A stretch of 31,567 nt of DNA, from assembly GCA_028065725.1 (NCBI GenBank), contig JAPTVL010000039.1:1-31567 (forward strand), in the 5' to 3' direction. Position numbers and translations under genes: made by a program. Below, in pieces: positions 23,729 through 29,568 of this stretch; within the stretch, counting starts at the first letter, position 1, and every line of letters starts with the position of its first letter. The notes under the pieces are model-generated. The model was given only the letters and a program-made list of their open reading frames with translations, was not told the DNA's origin and ran no database searches. Source of the stretch: Betaproteobacteria bacterium (GTDB taxonomy: Bacteria; Pseudomonadota; Gammaproteobacteria; Burkholderiales; Rhodocyclaceae).

Positions 23729-23917
23729 TCAGTGCGTCTCCTTGATGAGTTCGCGGGTTGGAAGCTTGGGACGCGATTCCCCGGCAGCCACGCGGGCGCC
23801 TCGCGCCAGGCGAAATTCGCGCCTCGCGGCCTGCTCGTATTGCTCTGGCGTGGCGTGCGGATGCGCGGCAATCCACGCAGCCTTGCGGCGCTCGTAGGCG
23901 CGCCAGTCGTTCGTCAT
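23729..23917 (-). CDS. Small basic helical protein
   Basis: The protein is 62 residues from the ATG at 23917, which overlaps the stop of the CII-like gene (TGATG); AAGGGG lies upstream. The sequence is rich in Arg, Ala and His (YERRKAAWIAAHPHATPEQYEQAARREF) and probably helical. It ends one base before the initiator gene, so the set is translated together. The function is unknown; small proteins here in other phages are often regulatory. Confidence 0.6.
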   Translation of the reverse strand: MTNDWRAYERRKAAWIAAHPHATPEQYEQAARREFRLARGARVAAGESRPKLPTRELIKETH

Positions 23918-24276
23918 CACAACCCCTTGAGCGTGGCTAGCGTGGCGGCCAGCTCCACACTCAGGCGCTCCACGCGAGACACGGCGGCGAGTCTGCGCGA
24001 CTCGTCGCTGCTCAGGTACTTGGACGCGAGGTAGTCGATGACGCTGGTGTCGCCGGTCGAGCGGATGTAGCGCTCCAAGTCATCGACGTTGAAGCGCTGC
24101 GTGTCGGCCTCGCCGGGCGCGAGCTTGCGGCTGAGTGTCGAAGGTGCCATGTCCATGTCGGCCGCGATGGTCTTGAGCGGTTTGGACTGCACCTGGGCGC
24201 GGTGGGCAAGGAACTCGCGCAGTGTGGAGAACCGCTCATGCACCGCGGGGTCGAGTTCGAGTGTGAGCTGGTTCAT
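23917..24276 (-). CDS. CII/CP76-like transcription regulator
   Basis: The protein is 119 residues from the ATG at 24276 behind GGGG. The helix-turn-helix reads LKTIAADMDMAPSTLSRKLAPG, followed by FNVDDLERYIRSTGDTSVIDYLASKYL. This pattern is typical of the Phage_CP76/CII regulatory family. It is the second gene after the Cro-like gene, the position of lambda cII, so it probably takes part in the lysis/lysogeny decision by activating a repressor or integrase promoter. The C-terminal 30 residues form a helix suited to oligomerisation. Confidence 0.75.
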   Translation of the reverse strand: MNQLTLELDPAVHERFSTLREFLAHRAQVQSKPLKTIAADMDMAPSTLSRKLAPGEADTQRFNVDDLERYIRSTGDTSVIDYLASKYLSSDESRRLAAVSRVERLSVELAATLATLKGL

Positions 24277-24455
24277 CGCAAAACCCCGCATGACGTGGTG
24301 CGGTCTGTTGTCATGTCCCGCCCGGGCAAAAAAGGGGAGGATGCCGGCATGGACCAATTCGAAAGAGAAGATCCCCAGCGCAGCGCGCCAGGGAGAAAAG
24401 CCGCGCGAGGCGACCGAGGAGAAAGTGGTGAGGCTGCCATGGTGGGTCGGACGCC
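24277..24455. other. Gap between cro-like and CII-like genes
   Basis: This 179-bp stretch has no convincing gene. A minus-strand frame from an ATG at 24440 to a stop at 24273 would encode 55 Ser/Pro-rich residues and overlap the CII-like start. It has no Shine-Dalgarno and reads as chance. A plus-strand ATG at 24349 has a good GGGGAGG upstream but gives only 38 residues and runs into the cro-like gene. In lambda this interval holds nutR and tR1; no clear terminator stem is seen here. Confidence 0.4.
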
Positions 24456-24653
24456 CTACCGCTGAACGGCGACCAAATTGGGCTGCTCTGCGAAAGCGTC
24501 AGGGCGCACGGCCTGAAGAAACATCAGCCGAGCGCGTGGGATGCCGTTGGTTTTCCATTCGGAAACCGATGGCGGCTTGACCTGACACAGACGCGCAACA
24601 GCATTTGTCCCGCCAAGGCGTTCGATGATTTCGGAGGCATTTGACGTGTTCAT
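24456..24653 (-). CDS. Cro-like repressor
   Basis: The protein is 65 residues. The helix-turn-helix is IIERLGGTNAVARLCQVKPPSVSEWKTNG with NGIPRARLMFLQ after it, as in Cro/YdaS-type regulators. It diverges from the CI-like gene across three operator sites. It has no Shine-Dalgarno, and the promoter -10 ends seven bases before the ATG, so the mRNA is probably leaderless. As first gene of the leftward operon it should repress the cI promoter and limit early transcription. Confidence 0.82.
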   Translation of the reverse strand: MNTSNASEIIERLGGTNAVARLCQVKPPSVSEWKTNGIPRARLMFLQAVRPDAFAEQPNLVAVQR

Positions 24654-24660
24654 GGCGGCA

Positions 24661-24689
24661 ATGGTAGGCGCACCTAATTCGATAGTCAA
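24661..24689 (-). promoter_or_regulatory. Leftward early promoter (PR-like) for cro
   Basis: On the minus strand TTGACT (24689-24684), a 17-base spacer and TACCAT (24666-24661) make a good sigma70 promoter. An operator copy occupies most of the spacer, so repressor binding would block RNA polymerase. The predicted start of transcription falls at or within a base or two of the cro-like ATG. Confidence 0.78.
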
Positions 24690-24724
24690 GGCACACCTAA
24701 GCCGGTCGGGGTTAGGCTCCCCGA
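24665..24724. promoter_or_regulatory. Three-site operator between cro and cI (OR-like)
   Basis: The consensus is TAGGCGCACCTA. Site 1 at 24665-24676 matches fully and sits inside the cro promoter. Site 2 at 24688-24699 (AAGGCACACCTA) matches 10 of 12. Site 3 at 24713-24724 (TAGGCTCCCCGA) matches 9 of 12 and covers the probable cI -10 and start. Spacings are 23 and 25 bp. The order of strength suggests lambda-style control: repressor shuts off cro first and, at high level, its own gene. Confidence 0.75.
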
Positions 24725-24726
24725 AT

Positions 24727-25440
24727 ATGAGTACGCTTGCCGATCGCATCGAGGAACTGATCACGGAAAAAGGGTGCAGCCCGGCAGATGTCGCGCGCGC
24801 TGCGCGCGTTAAACCACCGTCTGTCGCAGCGTGGCGCAGCGGTGCAACCAAAAGCTTGAAGGGTGAGACGGTTGCGCGCCTAGTTGACTTTTTCTCCGTC
24901 AACCCGCACTGGCTGACCCGGGGCGTAGGCCCGAAGCGGCTCGATACCGGCCACATCGTGCCTTTCGGTGACGAACCGCGCATGGACAACGCGGCGATCA
25001 TGATCCCAAACGGCGTCGTGATTGTTCCGCGTTATCACAACCATGCTTCATTGGGCCCGGGGGCCGAACTGTTGTCCGAAGATGCGCTGGCCGACGAGAT
25101 CCAGCTGCAGCGCGAATGGCTCGAGCGTCACCTGCATCCGTGTCCACCGTGGGAGCGGCTTGCATTCATTACTGCCTGGGGTGACAGCATGTCGCCCACC
25201 ATCAAAGCAGGGAACATCCTGCTCATTGATATCGGCACGTCTTCGGTCGAGGTGCCTGGCATTTACCTGATCAGAGCCGGGGGGCGCCTTTTCGTCAAGC
25301 GCATCAGCTTCCCGCTAGCCGGAGCGCCCGTTGTGAGTAGTGACAACCCAGCCGAAAAGCAGGTGGACGTTCTTGACGGCAAAGCACCCATCGAAATCGC
25401 CGGTCGAGTTTTGTACGCATGGAAAGGAGAGGCGTTATGA
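24727..25440 (+). CDS. CI-like repressor, HTH plus S24 peptidase domain
   Basis: The protein is 237 residues. The helix-turn-helix lies at about residues 5-60 (SPADVARAARVKPPSVAAWRSG). The C-terminal S24/LexA-type domain has catalytic Ser154 in WGDSMSPTIKAGN and Lys191 in FVKRI. Their 37-residue spacing is the same as in LexA. The usual Ala-Gly cleavage pair is absent from the hinge; the matching stretch reads ASLGPG. It should hold the lysogenic state by binding the six operators. The ATG has no Shine-Dalgarno and lies right after operator site 3, so the message is probably leaderless, as from lambda PRM. The weak -35 (GGCACA) suggests activation by repressor at site 2. Confidence 0.85.
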   Translation: MSTLADRIEELITEKGCSPADVARAARVKPPSVAAWRSGATKSLKGETVARLVDFFSVNPHWLTRGVGPKRLDTGHIVPFGDEPRMDNAAIMIPNGVVIVPRYHNHASLGPGAELLSEDALADEIQLQREWLERHLHPCPPWERLAFITAWGDSMSPTIKAGNILLIDIGTSSVEVPGIYLIRAGGRLFVKRISFPLAGAPVVSSDNPAEKQVDVLDGKAPIEIAGRVLYAWKGEAL

Positions 25441-25784
25441 GACGTTCTTTTGCAATATTGGGGGGCGCGCTCGGCATCCTGGGTTTAGCTGGATGCGCTG
25501 CCAACCCGACATCGCCTGTGGAAATAGGCGATCACAGTTACTACCTTGGCGCTGCCAACATGGGTGGCGCCTTTGGCAATGTGCAAGCGGTTAATCAGAA
25601 CCTCATGGTGCAGGCGGCAGCGTTCTGCCATGCGCAAGGATTGAAGTTACAAGTGAACGCTGACAATATCGATGCTCCGCATTTTGGCGATCCTGGGAAT
25701 GCCTCTATACAGTTCGCTTGTGTCGAGCATCCGGCCCCTGTGACGTTGAGGCCGGATCGAGGCGTTGCCACAATCACACACTGA
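25437..25784 (+). CDS. Lipoprotein coupled to the repressor
   Basis: The protein is 115 residues. A signal peptide ends in the lipobox L17-A-G-C20, with Ala at +2, which favours the outer membrane. The mature part is Ala/Asn-rich with two further cysteines (AAFCHAQGLK, then IQFACVEH) that could form a disulfide. The ATG overlaps the repressor stop (ATGA) with AAGGAG upstream, so it is made from the repressor transcript in lysogens. A strong terminator follows. By position it is a lysogenic-conversion or superinfection-exclusion candidate. No specific family is recognised. Confidence 0.75.
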   Translation: MRRSFAILGGALGILGLAGCAANPTSPVEIGDHSYYLGAANMGGAFGNVQAVNQNLMVQAAAFCHAQGLKLQVNADNIDAPHFGDPGNASIQFACVEHPAPVTLRPDRGVATITH

Positions 25785-25802
25785 CCTGTAAACACCATGC
25801 TA

Positions 25803-25825
25803 GCCGCCCTTGGGGCGGCTTTTTT
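25803..25825 (+). terminator. Intrinsic terminator after cI-lipoprotein unit
   Basis: GCCGCCC pairs perfectly with GGGCGGC across a three-base loop and six T residues follow. It closes the repressor-lipoprotein transcript before the next operator cluster, insulating the rightward early promoter from lysogenic transcription. Confidence 0.85.
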
Positions 25826-25846
25826 GCGCGCTAAAAACTCACGCAC

Positions 25847-25905
25847 CAGGCGCACGATGCAAAAAAGTTAGGTGCGCCTATTGACACGTAAATTAGGTGC
25901 GCCTA
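25847..25905. promoter_or_regulatory. Three-site operator of the rightward operon (OL-like)
   Basis: Two perfect copies of TAGGTGCGCCTA lie at 25869-25880 and 25894-25905. A weaker third copy (CAGGCGCACGAT, read in the other orientation) lies at 25847-25858. The spacings are 22 and 25 bp. The first site from the promoter side lies between -35 and -10 and the second abuts the -35. The layout mirrors the cro/cI operator about 1.2 kb away, so repressor could loop the DNA between them. Confidence 0.75.
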
Positions 25906-25909
25906 TTCT
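25881..25909 (+). promoter_or_regulatory. Rightward early promoter (PL-like)
   Basis: A consensus TTGACA (25881-25886), a 17-base spacer and TATTCT (25904-25909) form a strong sigma70 promoter. The spacer carries a perfect operator copy. It drives the plus-strand early operon and should be shut by the CI-like repressor. Confidence 0.82.
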
Positions 25910-25912
25910 TCA

Positions 25913-25943
25913 CTCCATCAGCCGCCCACCCCGGGCGATGGAG
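25913..25943 (+). other. Leader hairpin over the first ribosome site
   Basis: Just after the promoter, CTCCAT (25913-25918) can pair with ATGGAG (25938-25943), and inside it CGCCC (25923-25927) with GGGCG (25933-25937). The outer 3' arm contains the GGAG that serves the first gene. The structure may regulate that gene or act as a nut-like element in the leader; no standard boxA was found. Confidence 0.45.
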
Positions 25944-25949
25944 AGCGAG

Positions 25950-26165
25950 ATGCGCAAAAACCCCAGCAGCACCAAGAGCGGACCGGGTCGCTACCACAGC
26001 ACTGGTCAACAGAAGCTCGGACGCCCGCGTCACATCCCGGCTCGAGGGGCTCAGACGCGCAACCCCGAAGCCAATCAGCGCAGGCACATCAAGGCGCAGA
26101 TCGGCGCGCGTCAATTGCGCAAGGCCATCAAGGCCGCGCGGCGCAATGCTCGGGCAAACCACTGA
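25950..26165 (+). CDS. Arg/Lys-rich small protein, lambda N position
   Basis: The protein is 71 residues from the ATG at 25950, which has GGAG six bases upstream; an in-frame ATG at 25938 lies inside a hairpin. It is very basic throughout, and the C-terminal 28 residues carry clustered Arg and Lys (RQLRKAIKAARRNAR). As the first gene of the PL-like operon it occupies the position of lambda N, an RNA-binding antiterminator with an Arg-rich motif. The motif is C-terminal here, not N-terminal, so this is only a candidate. A DNA-binding or merely basic protein is equally compatible. Confidence 0.55.
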   Translation: MRKNPSSTKSGPGRYHSTGQQKLGRPRHIPARGAQTRNPEANQRRHIKAQIGARQLRKAIKAARRNARANH

Positions 26166-26173
26166 GGCGCGCC

Positions 26174-26428
26174 ATGCTCGATCGCAACCTCGGTAGAGCA
26201 GCCGTCGACTTTTTCGACACCTTGCTCGCACAGCAGGAAAGTCGCCCGGCCGACAAGCGCCTGGTCTGGATTCGTGGATTCAAAGCCGCCCTTGAGGTCA
26301 GCGGATGCCTAAATCGTGAGTTGCGCAAGCGTGTGGCTGCGGCCGAAGAAAGGGCCCTGGACGATGCCGTGGCCGTGCTGGCCGTGGACGTCGCGCACCC
26401 GAAGGTCACCGAGGGAGAAACAGCATGA
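26174..26428 (+). CDS. Hypothetical helical protein
   Basis: The protein is 84 residues, helical and charged, containing AAVDFFDTLLAQQESRPADKR, then LNRELRKRVAAAEERALDDAV. GAGG precedes the ATG. It follows the basic protein by eight bases and overlaps the next small gene by four (ATGA). There is no recognised family, membrane segment or metal motif. Confidence 0.6.
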   Translation: MLDRNLGRAAVDFFDTLLAQQESRPADKRLVWIRGFKAALEVSGCLNRELRKRVAAAEERALDDAVAVLAVDVAHPKVTEGETA

Positions 26429-26592
26429 GCATGCACTGCGATCAATGCGACCAGGGTCGCCGCTGCACGGGCGCCTGCATGGAGCACTACGACGACGACC
26501 GGCGCACGCCTATCGGGATCAGGGGTGCGCTGCTGTGGGCGGTGGTCGTGGCGCTCGGCGTGGCGCTGGCCTATCTCATCTTCGGAGGTTGA
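26425..26592 (+). CDS. 55-residue Cys-rich membrane protein
   Basis: The N-terminus reads MSMHCDQCDQGRRCTGACME, with a CxxC pair (C5, C8) and a second pair (C14, C18) plus His4, which could hold zinc. An acidic/basic linker and one membrane span at about residues 34-53 follow. With the span near the C-terminus the Cys head probably faces the cytoplasm. The start overlaps the upstream stop (ATGA) with GAGGGAG before it. It lies in the early-operon stretch where lambda-type phages keep kil, exclusion and other host-takeover genes. Confidence 0.6.
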   Translation: MSMHCDQCDQGRRCTGACMEHYDDDRRTPIGIRGALLWAVVVALGVALAYLIFGG

Positions 26593-26595
26593 GTC

Positions 26596-26880
26596 ATGAG
26601 CATGTCCGACTTTCAACTTACGCAGGCGACGCGTGCCTATGACGCCATGATCGACATGGCGGAAAAACAGGATGCCGCGCGCGCCGATGCGAGATCCGCA
26701 TTCCTGCGCGATCCGACGCCCGATGTGCTGCTGGAGCACCTGGACCTGGGCAACGGGCCGTCCGATGTCGATCTCGCGCAATTCGTCATCGACGAAGCCA
26801 AGCGCGGCAACCTGCGCGCCCAGCACATCCTGTCGTGCGTGGCCGATCGCGTGGCTCAGTATGTGGAGATCGATCCATGA
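26596..26880 (+). CDS. Hypothetical acidic protein
   Basis: The protein is 94 residues with a strong GGAGG before the ATG. It is acidic and helical, containing TRAYDAMIDMAEKQDAARADA, then LLEHLDLGNGPSDVDLAQFV and QHILSCVADRVAQY. It has no membrane segment or recognised motif. The acidic character recalls DNA-mimic or inhibitor proteins of early phage regions, but this is only composition. The end overlaps the next small gene by four bases. Confidence 0.6.
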   Translation: MSMSDFQLTQATRAYDAMIDMAEKQDAARADARSAFLRDPTPDVLLEHLDLGNGPSDVDLAQFVIDEAKRGNLRAQHILSCVADRVAQYVEIDP

Positions 26881-27011
26881 GCATCCTCGTTTCTCGCTTG
26901 TTGCGCGACCGCGATCTGTTCGAGCGCTGCGTGCTGATGCCTTTCTGCGCCCTCGGAATCCTGGTTCTCCTAGTGGTGCTGGTGCTGCAACGACTGGGAG
27001 TTATTCGATGA
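26877..27011 (+). CDS. 44-residue single-span membrane protein
   Basis: The frame begins at an ATGA overlap with the acidic protein and ends in another ATGA with the next gene, which supports real translation despite the length. A basic N-terminus (SRLLRDRDLFERC) precedes one hydrophobic segment, LGILVLLVVLVL, at about residues 25-38 and a short basic end. Tiny membrane proteins of this kind in early operons are often exclusion or host-inhibiting factors. No family is recognised. Confidence 0.55.
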   Translation: MSILVSRLLRDRDLFERCVLMPFCALGILVLLVVLVLQRLGVIR

Positions 27012-27427
27012 GGGATTTGTCACGCCTTCCGCCGGCGCTGGCGGAGATTGCAAAGACGAGGGACTACCTCACCACTGCGGAGTTTGGCAATTTGATCAGG
27101 CGCGCCGGGACGACGATCCGCCAGAAACTATGTGAGCAGAAACACGTCTACGGCATTCGCCCCATCAAGGTGGGAGGCCGACTCGCGTGGCCTATCGAAG
27201 AAGTCGCCAAGATCCTAGGTCGATCAGACAGCGCGGAGCCTCATCCAGCGGATCGATCATGCGTTTCGATCGACGAACGCCTACGCGTTACCTGCCATGC
27301 GCTACTGCGGGCGCTAAAGGACTGCGTGGCCGTGATGGAAAACGAAGTTGGCGTACTCCGCGTCATTCAGCCGGAACTCATCCAGGCGCGAGCCGCGATC
27401 ACAGCGGCCGAGGAGCTACTGCTATGA
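27008..27427 (+). CDS. Helix-turn-helix-like DNA-binding protein
   Basis: The protein is 139 residues. The N-terminal 70 residues read RDYLTTAEFGNLIRRAGTTIRQKL, then GIRPIKVGGRLAWPIEEVAKIL. This is the pattern of a winged or MerR/excisionase-like helix-turn-helix, where a recognition helix is followed by a GRLAWP wing turn. The C-terminal half is helical (LLRALKDCVAVMENEVGVLRVI) and may dimerise. It could be an operon regulator or an excisionase-type factor. No integrase is in the window to support the latter. Confidence 0.6.
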   Translation: MRDLSRLPPALAEIAKTRDYLTTAEFGNLIRRAGTTIRQKLCEQKHVYGIRPIKVGGRLAWPIEEVAKILGRSDSAEPHPADRSCVSIDERLRVTCHALLRALKDCVAVMENEVGVLRVIQPELIQARAAITAAEELLL

Positions 27428-27639
27428 CCCACCCCACAGGATCGACCCTGTTGCAAGGTAGACCCTATCGGAACTCGGCTTCCACCGACGTGAGCGAGAC
27501 CTGGAAGCGCTTCGGATGGCAGCCGCGCCCGCGCTTCGCGTGCGTGACGTGCTCGCAGTGCGGCTGCGCCTTCGGGCCTGCCGACAGCGGTTTCTCCAGC
27601 TGCCGCGAGCACGCTGGACAGCGTCCCGTGGAGGACTGA
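27424..27639 (+). CDS. Small zinc-ribbon-like protein
   Basis: The protein is 71 residues; its start overlaps the upstream stop (ATGA). A polar N-terminal half is followed by CVTCSQCGCAFGPADSGFSSCREH. This provides one or two CxxC knuckles plus a late Cys and His, enough for a zinc ribbon. It is probably a small nucleic-acid or protein-binding adaptor. No named family is recognised. It ends three bases before the next small gene. Confidence 0.6.
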   Translation: MTHPTGSTLLQGRPYRNSASTDVSETWKRFGWQPRPRFACVTCSQCGCAFGPADSGFSSCREHAGQRPVED

Positions 27640-27642
27640 GTC

Positions 27643-27819
27643 ATGAGCAAGCAACGAGGCAAACGTGCCGTGCGCGCCAACCATCCCCGCAACGCGCCCC
27701 AGAGCCGCAATTCGGAGCCCCTGCGCGAGCAAGAGCTCGATCTGGGCGCGTGGCCGCTCCCCGGCGATACCAACCCGCTGCGCGAGCAGCCTATTCCCCA
27801 ACGGAGAAGCATTCCATGA
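27643..27819 (+). CDS. 58-residue basic protein
   Basis: A short frame starts at ATG 27643 behind GGAGGACTGAGTC and overlaps the annealing-protein candidate by four bases. The product is disordered-looking. A basic start (SKQRGKRAVRANHPRNAPQ) is followed by two similar PLREQE/PLREQP segments separated by GAWPLPGD. No family is recognised; support comes from spacing and coupling. Confidence 0.55.
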   Translation: MSKQRGKRAVRANHPRNAPQSRNSEPLREQELDLGAWPLPGDTNPLREQPIPQRRSIP

Positions 27820-28967
27820 ACGACATGACCCGCAATCCCTTCGCGGTCGCCGAGTACGCGCCTTCGCCCGCCGGCGGCGCGCTCGGGCAGGCCCTCCAAA
27901 GCCGCGAAGTGGCCGAGACCCAGGCGCTGTACCTGATGGCGGCGATGAACCCGCGAGATCCGGTCAAGGCCATGGACCGCATCCTCAACGCCTGCACGCG
28001 GCCCACACTGGCCGAGAAATCGACCTACGAGTACAGCCGCGGCGGCAGCGACGTTACCGGCCCAAGCATCCGCCTGGCCGAGACGATCTCGCAAGAGTGG
28101 GGCAACTTCGAGAGCGGCTTCCGAGAAGTTGGCCGCGGGATCGAGCCGGACGGCGTGGGCTACAGCGACGTGCTGGCCTATGCCATCGACCTGCAGACGC
28201 GGGCCACGAAGCGCATCAGTTTCCGCGTGCGGCACTGGCGGGACACCAAGAAGGGCGGCTACGCGCTCAAGGACGAGCGCGACATCTACGAGCTGGTGGC
28301 CAACCTGGCCAGCCGGCGCGTGCGCAACTGCATCCTGTCGATCATTCCGGGCGATGTGGTCGAGGCCGCGCTCAGCCAATGCGGCGTCACCTTGCGCACG
28401 AAGGTCGATACAAGCGCCGAGGCCGTCGTCAAGATGGTCGACGCCTTTGCCGCCCTCGGCGTGAGCAAGGCGCAGATTGAGAAGCGCATCCAGCGCCGTC
28501 TCGACACCATCCAGCCGGGCCAGATCGTGCAGCTGCGCCGCATCTACGCCAGCCTGGCGGACGACATGAGTCGGCCCGAGGACTGGTTCGAACCGGTCGA
28601 AACCGCCGGAGCTCCGCAACCGAAGCATCAGGAGACCAAGACCACGGCTGCTGCGTCCAAGCCTGCGCCGAAGCCACATCCGGGTGCCGAGGCAGCGCAG
28701 GAAACGCCACGCGAGCGCATCCCCACTGAGGACCGGCCCGACGCGGGCGCTCCCGAGAATGCTGCCCCCGCGGCATCAGCTTCCGCCGGTCCCACCACGA
28801 TCAGCGGCTTGTCCGAGACGCAGGAGCGCATGCTTCTGCAGCGCGCGAAAGACGCTGGATACGACGTGCCGGCACTGCTGGCCAAATTCGGCGCCATCGA
28901 CCTGACCAACTTGAACTCGGTCATGAAGTCGCTGCGGTCCGAGATCGACGAGGCGGCTCATGGATGA
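27816..28967 (+). CDS. Putative recombination (single-strand annealing) protein
   Basis: The protein is 383 residues. The N-terminal 235 residues belong to a phage family I recognise by TGPSIRLAETISQEWGNFESGF, HWRDTKKGGYALKDERDIYELV and ILSIIPGDVVEAAL. I cannot attach an established name to it. A Pro/Ala-rich linker follows (about 255-325). The end (ISGLSETQERMLLQRAKDAGYD) is a short helical domain, as in the C-terminal tails of RecT/ERF-like proteins. It sits directly before a RecB-like exonuclease with an eight-base overlap, the bet-exo arrangement of lambda-type recombination. The annealing role is therefore inferred from context, not shown. Confidence 0.65.
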   Translation: MNDMTRNPFAVAEYAPSPAGGALGQALQSREVAETQALYLMAAMNPRDPVKAMDRILNACTRPTLAEKSTYEYSRGGSDVTGPSIRLAETISQEWGNFESGFREVGRGIEPDGVGYSDVLAYAIDLQTRATKRISFRVRHWRDTKKGGYALKDERDIYELVANLASRRVRNCILSIIPGDVVEAALSQCGVTLRTKVDTSAEAVVKMVDAFAALGVSKAQIEKRIQRRLDTIQPGQIVQLRRIYASLADDMSRPEDWFEPVETAGAPQPKHQETKTTAAASKPAPKPHPGAEAAQETPRERIPTEDRPDAGAPENAAPAASASAGPTTISGLSETQERMLLQRAKDAGYDVPALLAKFGAIDLTNLNSVMKSLRSEIDEAAHG

Positions 28968-29568
28968 CCTGCGATTCGACGCCGAGGCGCACGCCTACTA
29001 CCTCGGCGGCCGTCGCGTGCCCAGCGTCACCCAGGTGCTGGCGCAGCTCGAGGACTGGAGCAAGGTCGACCCGATGGCACTGGAGCTGGCCCGCGTGCGC
29101 GGCCAGCACATCCACCGCATGGTCGAGCTCGACGTGCACGGCAACCTCGACGAGGATAGCCTGGCGCCCGAGTACCACGGCTACCTGCGCCAGTGGCGCC
29201 GTTTTCTCGCCGAGACGCGCTTCAAGCCGCTGCTGGCCGAGTGCCAAGTGTTCGACGAGCACTACGGCTACGCCGGAACCTTCGACCTGGCCGGCACGTT
29301 CGGCCCACGGTTCATGCTGGTCGACGTGAAAAGCGGCCTGGTGCCGCGCACCGTGCCGCTGCAGACGGCGGCCTACCTTGGTGCGGCCGTGCGCCGAGGC
29401 AAGTTCCCGGGCAGCGCCGAACGCGCCGCGCTGCGCCTGCACGAAGACTCCTACCGATTTTTCCCGATCGAGACGTCTTACGCGGTCGATCTGGCCGATT
29501 TCCTGGCCGCCCTGCGCCTGCATGCCTGGCGCGAGAGAAACCTCACTACCGGAGAACGCAATGCCTGA
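28960..29568 (+). CDS. RecB/Cas4-like PD-(D/E)XK exonuclease
   Basis: The protein is 202 residues. The motifs are in order: GQHIHRMVE near residue 50, GYAGTFDL with D109, VDVKSG with D122 and K124, and QTAAY (Q135, Y139). This set is the RecB/Cas4 nuclease signature with metal-binding acids and the QxxxY motif. It should resect double-stranded DNA ends to expose single strands for the partner annealing protein. It has no Cys cluster, so no Cas4-type iron-sulfur site. It overlaps both neighbours by eight bases. Confidence 0.82.
   Translation: MDDLRFDAEAHAYYLGGRRVPSVTQVLAQLEDWSKVDPMALELARVRGQHIHRMVELDVHGNLDEDSLAPEYHGYLRQWRRFLAETRFKPLLAECQVFDEHYGYAGTFDLAGTFGPRFMLVDVKSGLVPRTVPLQTAAYLGAAVRRGKFPGSAERAALRLHEDSYRFFPIETSYAVDLADFLAALRLHAWRERNLTTGERNA

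Noticed and set aside
24349..24465. Small plus-strand ORF with a good Shine-Dalgarno antisense to the cro-like 3' end
   Set aside because: Only 38 residues, no promoter, low-complexity basic sequence, and it would oppose the early leftward transcript.
25595..25855. 86-residue minus-strand frame under the lipoprotein gene
   Set aside because: It crosses the intrinsic terminator and is antisense to a lipoprotein with a clear lipobox.
27465..28679. 404-residue minus-strand frame across the annealing-protein candidate
   Set aside because: Shadow of conserved plus-strand genes with ATGA couplings.
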